A DNA stretch of 64,000 nucleotides from Straminergon stramineum (taxonomy: Eukaryota; Streptophyta; Bryopsida; Hypnales; Calliergonaceae): the NCBI GenBank assembly GCA_963920665.1, contig OY987271.1:2916501-2980500 (forward strand), given 5' to 3'. The notes beneath the pieces are model-generated. The model was not told the DNA's origin. It made no database searches and saw only the letters and a list, made by a program, of their open reading frames with translations. Each line of letters begins with the position of its first letter. Within the stretch, counting starts at the first letter, position 1. This document shows positions 39,901-52,430 of this stretch, in pieces. The position numbers and the translations under genes are program-made.

Positions 39901-42900
39901 GTTTCCATTTGAAAATGTTACAATCCATCTCTAAAGTAACAAAACTCAATAGTTTATCCCTATTAGTCCCAAGGCCCTTTTTTCATCAAAAAACACTTAA
40001 AATTGCCATCTCTATTGCAAAGAGCAAAAGACTTTACTAATTGCTTTTTTGCATATCTACTTGTGAGACAATTTTTGCACTAAACATTTTAATCTTGGAA
40101 TTTTTATGTTGAAAATTTAAGTTGAAGGTCTAGAAAAATTAAATGTTAAGAAAATCCTTGATTTTTATCATTTCTTTAAAAAATGTTAAAAGTTGGTACA
40201 AGATTGAAGGAAAAACTAAATTGTTAATAGGTCTATGATGGAATTGAAACACACTAATCCAAATGGTGAGAGCATTCTAGAAATCATACTTAATTTTGAG
40301 GGAATTATTCTTTTTGAAAATTTGTAAGAATTGAATTTAGAGATGAATCCAATATTTTATTGTCTTATGAAGTTTCTATAATTGCCTACAAAACAAGATT
40401 GAAGCTCTATACCTTTCACATCAATAATCCAAATGGAAATAAATAAAAGCTTTTCATATTGACAAATGTATCTTCTATGAGAACAAAATTATAAAAATTT
40501 TATTTTGAGTTTTTGTGAATTTTTGTACTCCAATCAAGTTACTTTAAGAATTTACTGTAGTATAAGTTTTGCTCCTAGGCACCAATTGGAATAAAAAATT
40601 ATATTCTCCAAAAGCTAATGTGTTTTTTCTATCTTCAAAAAAAGTTTCAAAAAATCAAATAAAAAATAGAGATCATTGAAACTTGTCCAAACTTTTGCTA
40701 AATCCTCTTAGAAGACACTTGGTCTTTTGAGGATTAAGTCATAGATTTAAACAAACCAACATTAATTCAACAAGTGATTTAATAATCAATGGAGTACATT
40801 CCATCACTTTAGACTAATAAAATTTCTCTCATCATTGTTTAACCCCTAAAGAACCAAAATACAGTTTAAGCATAAATTGTCAAAAACTGACATTTTTGAG
40901 GTCAATGAGAAAAAAATGGAAAAAAAATAAAATTTTGGAATTCACCTATATAAATTCTTACTAGATTACCAAGGAAATGACTGTGTGGAATTTTTTCAAA
41001 ACTTTGACTATGAAGATTGAAAGATTATATTGATTGAAGTTAGATGAAAAAGTTCTTTTAGACCCACTATCTAGAGAGGGTTGGTAGACTTGAATAACTC
41101 CTAAAGTGAGATTTTTGCATTGCATATGGATTTTATTAGACATTTGCATCCTATACAATATGAATTACGTACTTTCCAAATTTAGATGTAGATATGGAGT
41201 TTAGAAAAAGGTTCCCTAATTGCCCAATTTTTCCAAGTAGTATAACTATTGATTTGAGTACCCATGCTAATCAAAAAATTGCATTCACAAATAGGGGGTA
41301 CATGTCCACAACTTGAGTCAAAATTTCAAAAAAATCCATCAAAGATTAGCATTAAAAGAACATACCAAAATTTTCAATTAGTTATTCAATAAGGATTTGG
41401 TCCTTTACAAGAGGGATTAATCAATCAAAATATCTTTTAGGGGGTGTAGTATAAATTTATGCAAATGTTGAAAGTTGATTGTGAACTCAACCAATTTTAA
41501 AAGTTGCATGAGAATCAAAGCATATATATAATAAGTAAAATATATGTAAGCATATAAGTTGCAACCTTACAAATTCAAAAGTATATTCAATTTCAAAGTC
41601 TACTTAGGATATTGGAATCATTTTAATCCATCTTATGATTGGAAAAAAAATGATTGATCAAAACAAAGCATGTGATTCAATACAACTTAATTTGAATTTG
41701 AATTTTGACTTTTATGATATTTTTTTTATAATTTTAATTTTAATTTTTCATTTATAACATGGATGGGAAAAGACTTAAAAGGTATGTAAATATATACTTT
41801 ATAGAGTCAAGTTCTAAACAATTTTAGTTTTGATTTAAATTAAATCTAATTTAGTTGAGATGTGTTTTTTCTTTAGGGAAGCGGCTAGGATTATGATTCA
41901 ATCTAGGCCAAAATTCTAGACATCAAAATCAAAGTTAGTTATTAGTTTCATTTAATATTATATTATAAAATATTGTATACACAATCTTAAATCATGTAAT
42001 ACACTCTATGAAAGGTTATAGGGCTTAAAAGCATATATGAGTTTTTAAATACAAAGAACTTCATCCACACTTATCTTTTGTAAAGATGATTCAATTGTAT
42101 GTTTGGTTCATAATCTAGATTCTACACTTCAATCAGTTCAATTCTTACACATTTCCAATCCAATTTCCAAATCTATTTACTACTTTATTATTTTCATACT
42201 ATCCTTGGATATTCTTCTATTCCTTCATCCATCTATAGTTTTTGCACCTTTTATTTGAATCCATTATGTTGCACTAATTTGAAATTCAACCTAGATTTAC
42301 TATAGGCTTATGGTTTGACTTTTAAATTTCATCCATAAATTATCATTTCATCAACAATCTTTGTAACTTCTTTCAAACTTCATTTAATGGTAACTTCTAA
42401 CTTTTTGTTCATTTAAAAGTTGAATGACATGTTGAAAACAAGTCTAAGCTATCTATATGATACTTCAATTATTTTAAGACTTTATCCTATTTAATAAATT
42501 TTTAATCTAAACCTCAAAGGTTGATCATTGTAATTCAACCACGTAGAACTTTCGAAGTTGTAACTCAAACTTATAAATTCTTGTCAATTTCGACTTTTCT
42601 TTAAGTGTATTATAAGTTCGCAACTTAGTTATTAAAACTTTCGTCCAATCATTTTTTTCATCTACAACTTTGGTAATTTTTAAAATTACCAGTAGAAATT
42701 CTTTTGCAACTTCCACAAGTATCTCAAAGACTAATTTGATAATTTCTAAAATTACCTTGAAAATGTCCTAGTAATTTTTAAAAATTTGAAAGTAAATAAC
42801 CAAATTTTTGGTAAAATCACCTTGGTAATTAGAAGTAAAAACAATGGGGTTCATCTTGCCTTGTCTTCTTTGTTTGTTTTTTGCACGAAGGTCTATCAAT

Positions 42901-44118
42901 ATTCCAAAACATCAAAATACTTTAATAAAAAGCTCTAAACCTCCAAGGATTTTTTATACTTCAAATTTTTAGCAAATAACACTTTTGCATTGAACAATAT
43001 CTTCCTTGCTAATGTTGTAAGTTTCTACTAAAGTCTAGAAGTTTTCATTCTTTTCTATTATTCCCCATATGAGGATTATGAAAAACACAAACAAGGGACA
43101 ACTATTTAATGATGAATCAAGGTAAAAATAGGACAACTTCATGTATTCCTTGCTAGTTTCAATTGAGCAACTTTCCCAACTAATAGTATTGTGCATAAAC
43201 ATAATGACAACAAAGCAAGGAAGTGCAAGAAAATCTAAATCTAAAATGACAAACTGATCTTGCCATTCAACTATATGAATGAGCCTTAATTATGCCATTA
43301 GACCACACTATGCTTCAAAACTGTTCCACACGAGTGAGGAGTTATGCTTGTTACAAGAACTAGTAAAGAAAACAAGACCTATTATTCTTCAATCCCCTTC
43401 CAATTGGTCTTTTAGAGGTTAATAGATTTGTGACCTACTATAGTGGAACACAAAGCATTGCAAATTTTGGTCTAAGTATTTTTAAAGGAATTGACAAACA
43501 AGATAGTTGTTTGTCAATGAATGAACATTGTTGAGACCTCCATGATGTGTGCAATATACATACTAGTTTGGACACACATAGAGTCAACCCTTCAAAAGTG
43601 TTAAAAATCTCGTATGTATTATGGAGATTTGTGCTCTAGTAAAATATACACTACCAAGTGGTAAGTGGTAAGTGATATGAAATGTTGAATTCCCTAATTT
43701 ATTGATTTGACTTTGATACGTGATAAAGCTGAAAAAGTTGTAATAAAATTATGGTAAATTTGGAAAAAATTGGAAAAAATTGTGGGATTTAAAATACTAG
43801 GAATGCACCAAAGACTTTGCAAATTTTTTTGGAACAATGACCTAATGATGTTACGTGATTCATCAAGAATATCCAAGCACTTCTAAAGCAAGTACAATCT
43901 TGGCAATTTGAAAAATTTCATCAAACTACTATATAATCTTTTTTTCAATAAGCTTAGAGGAATGATGACTCATATTTTTTGTACTTTCATCCTTTATTTT
44001 TACAAACGTTATATATTTATGTTTGAAGTCTTGTAAATGTTATTTTTATAAATGTTACATATTATCGACATCAATTTCCATAAGTGTTAAATGTTAATAC
44101 TATAACTTATGTGTTATA
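36991..44118. other. AT-rich, CpG-depleted gene-free block (7 kb)
   Basis: Long runs of A and T, few CG dinucleotides and no recognisable coding region. The open frames present are short and of low complexity. It includes one short TIR element (37158-37395) and short G runs at about 37653-37667 and 38494-38502. I recognise no LTRs or transposon proteins. It looks like heavily decayed repeat DNA. Confidence 0.7.
37158..37395 (+). mobile_element. Short TIR element, copy 3 (MITE-like)
   Basis: The left end is GGTTTAACCCTTAAATG and the right end CCTTTAAGGCTTAAC, inverted relative to each other. The interior has TGATGGATGACAAAGAATCT, AAGGACAAAAGTGCAATTGT and ATAGAAGATGTCACACA, matching the copies at 24.4 kb and 55.2 kb in order and spacing. 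About 238 bp, non-coding. Confidence 0.65.
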
Positions 44119-45444
44119 ATGTTGTCTGCGCCCGTCCCCCAACACTTATGGAGGGCTGACTGTACGGTGCTATGCTCGTTTCCCATCATCCTCGTCGACA
44201 TATTTCGTCCTACCCACGATTTCTCTTCCACCTTACCTCCTTCGTTCGTTTGGTCCTTCGATCATCTGTCTCGTCCGTTCGTCGTCGACATATTTCATCC
44301 TTCTCACCATTCCTCGTCCACCTTACCCCCTTCGTTCGTTTGGTCCTTCGATCATCCTTCTCTTCTGTTCGTCCGAGCGTCTCCTTCCCTTTCCTGTCCC
44401 CTCCCTCGTTGCCTCTCTCTCCCTCCTACTTTTGGCTGCGCATTTCGACTTCCCCTGTTCCTTTTCCTTCCACCGCAGCCTTTTCAAATCCTTACAAACT
44501 ACTGCTACGTTACCCCGCGTCCATGTCCTTCTCGAACCCTGACGTCGTGCTTAGGATGGTGAAGTCTCTACCACGCTCTTGTTGCTTCTATTGATCGCTC
44601 GGCAAGGGGCGCACTTATGACAGGTCAGTTTGCTGCAGCGATTGTCTGCGTTGGGAATGGGAGGCGTGTGTTTCGCGTTCGGGAGCGAGGTTAAGTTAGG
44701 TCATTGAGTTTTTAGTTTGATGAGGCTGTTCCGGAGAATCTAAGGGCGTACACTGTGGATTGCGGCGGGATGACTTAGTTTGAAAACTAGCGAGAACAGT
44801 GGTTTCAGAGGTCGTTAGGTCGATCACGGCGTTTTGTACTGGCAGTGATTGAGGTTTGTGTAGATAGAGTTTTTATTTATTTATTTATTTTTTAATGTTT
44901 TGTTTTGTTCTGGCGCATTTTGAGTGATTAGTGGTTTCTGAGAGTGTAATGATTTATCGTGGCGGAAGTGATTGGTCAGAGCGTGGATTGACTAGTGGAG
45001 TGTAAAGAGAGGTGGAGGTGGAAGATTTTGTATTTTGGGAGGATTAGGTGAGAGGTTTAGTTGTTTGAAGTAATTTCGGTTGCGGCTATTTGTGCAGTGT
45101 TTCGTCCTGGAGGAGCTTGAGGATACTTTATTTGATTAAATCGGGATGGAGCGCGTCGGAATGTAAATGGAGAGCATGAGGCTGGAGAGTTCTGGATTGA
45201 AGAGCAAATTGCAGCGATTAGGCTGTTATGAATCGCTGTCAGTAGTAAGTCGAAGCGGTTTGTAATAGGCGTTTCATAGAGGAAGGAGGCTTTGCGATTA
45301 AATAAGAATCGAATCGCTCCTGTTGCATCATTATTTCTTGAAGTCCGGAGGCTCTATTCTTTAGTGATATGTACAGGGTGGAAGCGGTGCGTGCTTTTTA
45401 CACCAAGATAGGAGAGGAGAGGCGTGGAATTTCTATCCAGTAGT
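44119..45444 (+). promoter_or_regulatory. Pyrimidine-rich leader and probable 5' UTR intron of WAPL
   Basis: At about 44,110 the sequence switches sharply from AT-rich to C/T-rich (44,160-44,530), typical of a transcribed plant leader. A donor-like ACAG|GTCAGT at about 44,622 and an acceptor-like TCTATCCAG just before the ATG at 45445 would define a leader intron of roughly 0.8 kb. Two open frames in the C/T-rich part (44119-44562 and 44172-44594) are low-complexity products of the duplicated segment and are not called as genes. Confidence 0.45.
44193..44370 (+). repeat. 90-bp tandem duplication in the WAPL leader
   Basis: Two diverged adjacent copies with a 90-bp period. The second begins at 44283. 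Both start CGTCGACATATTTC and share CTTCGTTCGTTTGGTCCTTC followed by GATCATC. Confidence 0.85.
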
Positions 45445-48400
45445 ATGATTGTGAGAACATATCAACGGCGGAGTCGGACTGGGCGTAGCCTGTCCGATGG
45501 TGGATTCGGGGGCGAGAGTTCCCAATCCCAAGAATCTCCATGGAGTAGCTCTCAGGACACATTCCCTCTCTCACAGGAGGCATTCCCATCGTCACAGGTA
45601 CTGCTGAGAAGCTTAACCGTTATTCATGTGGAGGTTCATATGGTGCTCTAAGTTTTAGGTTGGTATTTTGCGTTCGAACGATTCTAAAATCTAGTCGCAC
45701 GTGCCAATTTGTGTCGGTCGTGTACTCGCTGTGAGAGTATTCCTTTTATTCTGGATTCATTGCTTTCTGCTCTAGGTTCGATCACCTCATCTTCGTTTAG
45801 GATCAGCTTCTCAACCTGACTTGGATAAATTTTCAAAACGTGTCGGCAAAATAAAATCCAGAAGTCTAGGGAAACCTCAAGCCGATTGTTCTCGAATCAT
45901 GGATTCTTACGTATTGTTTCTTTTCCCCTAGGAGTCTTGCTGGTGGCAACCCCCCGAGAGCGAGAACTGGGCCCTGCCATCAGGGGGTTTACCGGATGAG
46001 AGTACCTTGACTGGGTTTCCAAGGTCGCGACCGCCGGTATGGTCTAATAGACAGGTGGAGAACGGAAGTGTTATTACAAATGTACCCCCTGTTTCTTCTC
46101 AGAACAGTCAAGATGTGAATGGAGATGCTTTCAAGGAGAAATTGGTTCTGGATAGTGATGAAGCAGCTGACAGATTTCCCAATCAAAGGCCTGAATGGGG
46201 CGGGACGGGCATCTCGGCAAACAGTTGGGGGCCTACCACTCCGGCAACAGCAACTTTGCTAGAAGCTCAGGAATCTGGAGAGCTGATGGCACACATGGAT
46301 GAAGCCAATTTCGCATTAGATGGCCTGAAGCCTGGGCAACCCTTGCGTGTCCAACGAGCTAGTCTTCAGTCCCTTCTATCATTATGTGGCTCGATGCAGC
46401 GGCGACGATTGTTGAGAACGCATGGGTATTTTCCTAAACTTGACCTCGAAGGACCCTTGTATGACGAGGGTTTGTGGGGAATAGTCTGCGATTCTTCGTG
46501 TCCATTGGGAAGTTCACTTGGTTAGCCTCGTGAGGTTTGACAAACCTCGACATATATTACTTTATGGCTTAGCCCTTAATTACTGATGGATTGCGTCAAT
46601 GAACTCGCTTGTCTGGAGTTGTGTCCATTTAACCTAATTGCATGCCTTGATGCCTCTTTGTACTTGTTTTCCCAGGTTGGTGAAACCTCTCTTCGATTCA
46701 GTCGTGGCTCTTCCGTTGGATGATCCTCCTCTGGCTCTAGCAGCAGCTGCTGTACTGTATTTTCTTGCTCTTGATGTAAGGTTGAACACACACAGTGTTG
46801 ATCTTGGGAATTCTAGAAAAGTAGCGCATCTTGTTCGTTTGCAGCAACCGTGTTGACCTATGACCCTATTAAATTTTTCCTATACATAGATTATGGTGTG
46901 TCGAACCAATGAAGTCTACTTTAGCAGAAGTCCAAGCACAAGTCTTCCTTAGTAATGAAGTAGGCTGTAAGCATTCTACGTCCTGCTAATGCATACAAGC
47001 TATGTAAACAAAACAAAATGAGCAAACCTAATCATGGAGCTGTGTCATCTGCTTTTATATGACTTGAATTGGAGTGCTTCCTTGTATTGTGGTATGACAA
47101 TTATGGCCTGCTTATGGTTGTATCAGGGTCAGAATGAGGAGTTGTTTGATTCTGCATCATGTGTGCGCTTTTTAATGGGATTATTAGGCTCGTCCCTTTC
47201 CCGGCCAGCAAACAAAGCTTCATCAACGGTCGGCAACAAGCTGGCTGGTCTTGCATTCCGATTGAAAAGCGGCAATGTGAGTTCGGGAGTTGATAAAGCA
47301 GGAGCAGCAGTTGTAGCTGAGGTCCATCAGTTATTTGCTAAAGATGAGAAAAGCCCTTTTGGTCATTTGAACAAGGATGAGACAAGTGGATTTTTGCTTG
47401 GACAAGAGGTTTCATCGAAGTGGCTGGCATTGTTGACAGTTGAGAAAGCATGCATCTCTCCTGTTGTGCTTGAGGGTAAATCCTATCTGAACTATCGTTA
47501 CTCAACACATTTTGAGTTAATGGAGTCTTGGGCGGCTAGTTCGTACTCTTGAAGCATAGTGTTTTATTACCTCTTTTTACTAATATTATTTGTAATTCAA
47601 ATTTTTCCATTTGGGGGATGGACTTGTGTTGTAGTGTTTTACTCCCTCCATTTAAATAATCTCGAATTCGCTTTTATACGTTGTGGGACGGTTAAAGACT
47701 TGTTTTGCGTTTTGACATTGTGCTATTCTTTCCCGCAAATTTTGGCAGATAACTCTGGGGCCGCACAAAGAATGAGTGGGTTTTTCAAAGAGAGACTTCG
47801 AGAGCTTGGAGGTCTTGATACCATATGTGACCTAGCTGCTGGTTGCCTGCGGAACATACGGGTATTCATATACGATGATCATGATTTAGTGTCTCCTCAC
47901 GTGTTCAAGTTGAACGGCGAGGGTGAACATTTGAAAATTGATGGTGCCTTGAATTTTGGTTTACGAACCTCGCGATATGTCATAGTGCTGCAAATAGTCC
48001 ATAATGCCATAACTGATTTTGTACCTGCTAATGGGTTTTGTGCTGGCACATTTTAGTGGAGGTGATTGTTTAACCTTTATAATGATAGCTTCCCTTGTGA
48101 TCATGTACCCCGTAACCTTTTTCTCTTGGGGCTTGGCGTTCCATCTGTTTTCCGTACTCAGCATTCCTATCTAAAACTGTCACGTGATGTAATTAACACC
48201 CATTTTTAAGGGCATCAGATTCCTTAGGTGATGATTCCTCACAATCTGCCATTGATCTGTTTGTTGGGGAAGACTATGTGTCTCGGAATACTATGAGGAT
48301 TTTGGAACTCCTCTAAGTCCATGGCCTTCGCAGGAAGCGTTGGAGGCTGAAGAGGCCGAAGGGGGGAGTAAGAGCAGGTACTTTTCGGCACTCGAAAAAT

Positions 48401-51400
48401 GTGAGAAAAACGGAGGAGTGGGTATGCTACTGAGGTGCCTTCTTGTCATGGAAAATGTGACTTTTCTCAGCGAGCAGAATCAGGTGAGCCTTGTAGAACA
48501 AGAAAATACTTGTTTGTGTTACTTTAGTCGAGGTGATGAATTGCAGTGCGACATGGACTTTAAGTGGTTGATATGTCAATCTGATCTGTATCCGATGCTT
48601 ATCAATCTGAATTGATTTTATTTTACAGAGACATCTGTTAGAGTTGAGACTACCTCGAGGTAGCAAGGATGCTCCAGATACTTTTATTGCTCTCATCATC
48701 GCCACCATCAAGTTGTTGTCTGGTGAGCTTCTGTCTTTGATTTTTCCGAACGAAGAGATGCATTCGAAGCCATATTTTATTGATACTGTAGTTCAATATG
48801 TTGCCTCTTTTGTAATGAGTGTGCTGTGGTGAGCAGAGCTTGCTGACTGCCACAAGGAGAGGAAAGAGATACGTGATAAGTGCGATATGGAACTACGTGG
48901 TCCAAAAGCTATTAAGAAAATGGACAAGGCGACTGAGAATTCTGCTTCATCAAGTCTGAAGAGTAAGCGCCAACAGTGCAATGCTTGCCTGAAACTCTTG
49001 CTAAAAATATACAGAGGACACGCATGCCCAAATTTGTAGAAATGTCAGCAGTAGACTACAGGTAGTTAATCTTAACGATGTTGAAAAACACATGGTACTC
49101 TTAGCCCTGTATTCCTAGTACCAGATTTATGCTTCTAGAAATATTTAGTTTCTTTAAAAGTTTCTAGTCCCTGTCAACTCGCTCTGAGCTAGATCAACGT
49201 ATCTTGTTTGGTTCTTATCTCTTGAGAAATGCCTTATAGTCGGGTGGGTGTGTCCTTAAGTTTTTATTTTGAAACGTTATATTTCTTCAAGACGTTTCAA
49301 TCATCTAGAGTTTTTCTGAGCTGTATTTGAAAATGGCATTTATACTCGGATCCCTTGTGTCACTAAGTACGAGTCTTACAAGATTTACAGATGGAGACCT
49401 CTGTGAATGTTGGCATTTGCAAGTCCTTGTATTCTAGCCTGCTTGTAAGAAATATTTAATGGCAAGGTCACTTTATTCTCGTGAAATCATTATGTCCGTA
49501 TGTATTCAAGGAGGCTTGTTTTTTGTACTTGCTTGCAGCTTTTGGAGCTCTCAACAGGAGTGTCTTCAATGAGACTGGCATGAAGGGGCCAGGGAAAGCT
49601 CTCTTGAGACTTAAATCTGAAGCGCACAGAAGGCAGTCCGTCAGTAGCAGTGTCGAAAATCCACTTTCCAAGCAAAAGTCTGCCCCTTCAGAAACTCTTT
49701 TTTCGAGGTCTTTGCTGCGAATATCTGGAACTTCATCGTCTGGTGCGCATGAGGCAAAGCCATCGTCAGAAGCCTTACTTTTGAAGCGAAAAGAAAGCTC
49801 TCCCATGGATGATTCACAGGATCCATTTGCATTTGATGATTTTGAATTGGACTTGGGATCAGAAAAGGCAAGCAAAAAGAGAGGAAGGAAATTAGGGATA
49901 GTAGAAGAGGCAAGCGACACTGCAAAAGCCAGTGGGGGGAGAGAACCATCTGATGGCCAAAATCCTGCTATATTGAGAAAAAGTGCAGAAGATTATAGAG
50001 AGCCTAGTCCTCATTTGGCAGAGTGTCTGCTATCTGGTGTCAAGGTTCGTACACCAGTAATCTATTACTATTACATGTATCTCAGTTGATTGTGTTACTT
50101 ATATTCACAGTTTGGTTTCTTCAGTGCAAGTCGGATCGTGCGATTCTATCTATTAATATTTTGCAGGCTTTCATTTGCATATTTCTAACCTTATTTTATT
50201 CAATTGACTATGTGTTAGGTCCTTATGAACCTTACAAATAATAATCCAGTTGGATGTCGACAAGTGGCAATTTGTGGAGGCCTTGATGCAGTTTCATCGC
50301 TATTGGTGGCATACTTTCCCAAACCCTCAGTTGAGGCATTACAAGTGCCAGGTTCATCGTATGGAAAATCGAAAGGAAAAGACAGCGATACTGACGAAGA
50401 TTTGGAGATGGTGGTAGTAGCTCTAGGTGTTCTATGCAACCTTGTTGAGAGGGATGAGGGAAACAGGTTGGTTGCAGTTTTCATCTGCACTGTCTGTGTT
50501 GTTCATCCTACTGTTCTTCAACTTACCTGATAATTTGGGATGTTGAACTTGTGTAATTACTCCGAGTTTTTGTGGGTTTCACAGGTCTCGATTAGCAACC
50601 TTGGATGTAGATTTGCCGCCACATATAGCCGCCAAAAGAGGCAGCGTGTCGAGTAAATATGGCATGCTTGCTCTGCTTTGCGCTTTGTTTCTGAGCAAGC
50701 AAGGGGCAGGGGAGGCAGCAGAAGCCAATGAAGAGAAACTGTCATCGGAGGTGAGTCCAATTTAGTGGAACAGGTGGTGGCGTTTCATTTTCATTATCCG
50801 TGTATGTGCGATTAGAAATTGATCTCCATTGTTTGATCTAGAATAGGTCTGCAGACTGTATTTACACTGAGGGTATATGCGCACATGTCTCTAGGCGTGG
50901 CGATTTTCGGGTCATAATCATTCATTAAAACATTCGTGATGGGATCGTTGTCATTTATATCAGCTGAGTCTCTGCAGTTAGCTCAGCTTCAGTTATTGTT
51001 CGAGGGCTGTCTTGTAGAAGCTCGACGTCATCTTTTGACTGATTTTGATATTTTAGAGTCATCTGGATCATCAATTTCTTTTTTTTAAATTTCCCTAGTT
51101 TAATTTGTGCTGGGAGGTCATTCAGATACATCAGTGCTATAATAGTAGAAGATTTTGAGGATCTTATTCGATTGTTTGCTGCGAATATTAGGTGGACGAG
51201 GAAGCGAATATTTCGGAGGGGGAGCGGGAAGCAGAGGATATGATTGTTGAGGCTTACACCGCAGTGTTGCTTGCTTTCTTATCGTTGGAGAGGTATTTGT
51301 GTACCTTTTTGTTGCCTAAAATTTTCTTAGATTCCTGACGACTGCATTTGTGATTTTTTTTGTTCCTCCTAAGTACTTCCCTTCCTCGTCTTTTGCTAAG

Positions 51401-51959
51401 AATAGTTTCTGTCAATTCACTTGTGGTTGCAGCGATGTGGTTCGCCTTGCTATTGCTCAACTCCTACCTGGAGATAATCTAAGCTCGTTGGTTCCTGTTA
51501 TGGAGCGATTTTTGGTACGTGATCTGAATCCTTCTGTTATCGCTTTCAAGTATTGGTTATTCGACGCTCGAGTACTCTTCTGTTATATTGCCGTCCCATT
51601 CCTGCTAGCCGAAGTATTGGAATTCCAATGGATTGAGTTAATGATTCTACATCATTCATGTCGTGAATGATTGGGCTAATGTAAGTTAGGTAAACTCTAT
51701 GCCTATTAGATTCGTTTCTGTATGGTGCTGGCTTAGTGACGGGGTAAGAATATATTTCTGATGGAGCCTATGCCTTTTCAGTCATGAGTAGTATTGACAT
51801 TACATGTTCCGTCTATTTGTTTTAATGACTTGTTTTGTCTTCGTTTTACAGGCATTCCATTTGTCGTTGAACATGCTCAGCGCAGAGACACATGCCGCGA
51901 TTACAGAGGTGATCGATTCCTGCCAACAACCCATGCCACTCAGGGAGCTGCTGATGTGA
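45445..51959 (+). CDS. WAPL: WAPL cohesin-release factor, 14 coding exons
   Basis: WAPL, with PDS5, opens the cohesin ring and removes it from chromosomes in prophase and meiosis (family knowledge). Exons: 45445-45597, 45932-46425, 46676-46775, 47127-47475, 47749-47861, 48334-48483, 48629-48722, 48837-48962, 49539-50044, 50219-50466, 50585-50750, 51192-51292, 51433-51514, 51852-51959. They sum to 2,790 nt, phase-consistent, about 929 residues, close to the Arabidopsis WAPL proteins. The N terminus MIVRTYQRRSRTGRSLSDGG is typical of plant WAPL, followed by an S/Q-rich region. The helical-repeat domain begins around LMAHMDEANFALDGLKPGQP and LRVQRASLQSLLSLC and runs to the C terminus. Diagnostic blocks are RCLLVMENVTFLSEQNQ, VLMNLTNNNPVGCRQVA, VVVALGVLCNLVERDEGNR and EAYTAVLLAFLSLE. 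The exon 9 linker is charged and probably disordered. The join between exons 5 and 6 is the least certain part: an open segment near 48214-48295 and an extended exon 5 could be used instead. Confidence 0.9.
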
Positions 51960-52430
51960 TGAGCCGGATTGCAAATAACCTGACTTGTTCTCTTGGCACA
52001 AGGATCACATGGGACTCGTTTGGTTAATGCCACCACCTTGATGGGCTTCTGTATACTAGCATATTGTAATTCGACGATGGTCCTGTGTTTAGGACTATTT
52101 CTCTCTTACATGTCTCATTGGCTTGTATTTGTTTTGAGTGTTAGGCCTCAAGGTGGTAGCTTGTCTCAATGAGTTCATTGCAGTTCAATTTTTTCGTGGA
52201 ACCTGATTCATGGTTTGTGTAAGATGGTTTGTTGCATGTCCAGTTATTGCATCAGGCCAGTAATTGCTCCTCAGTGTGAAATAAGGCAGGTGAACATGCT
52301 ACCTGACAAAATTTGCACTCAGCATAGTAAGTTCCTGTTATTAATCAGTTTTCTTTTTGATTCTTGTGAGCAATTGCCTTGGAAATCGAACACATTGAGC
52401 TGTGCATTGTTTGGATAACTGAGGCAAAAT
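51960..52430 (+). other. WAPL 3' flank
   Basis: Presumed 3' UTR and downstream sequence after the TGA ending at 51959. Composition stays gene-like and then turns AT-rich near 52,430. No other gene is visible. Confidence 0.5.

Noticed and set aside
44119..44594. Two overlapping open frames of 140-147 codons in the WAPL leader
   Set aside because: They are S/P/L-rich low-complexity products of a pyrimidine-rich 90-bp duplication whose period is a multiple of three, which keeps frames open by chance.
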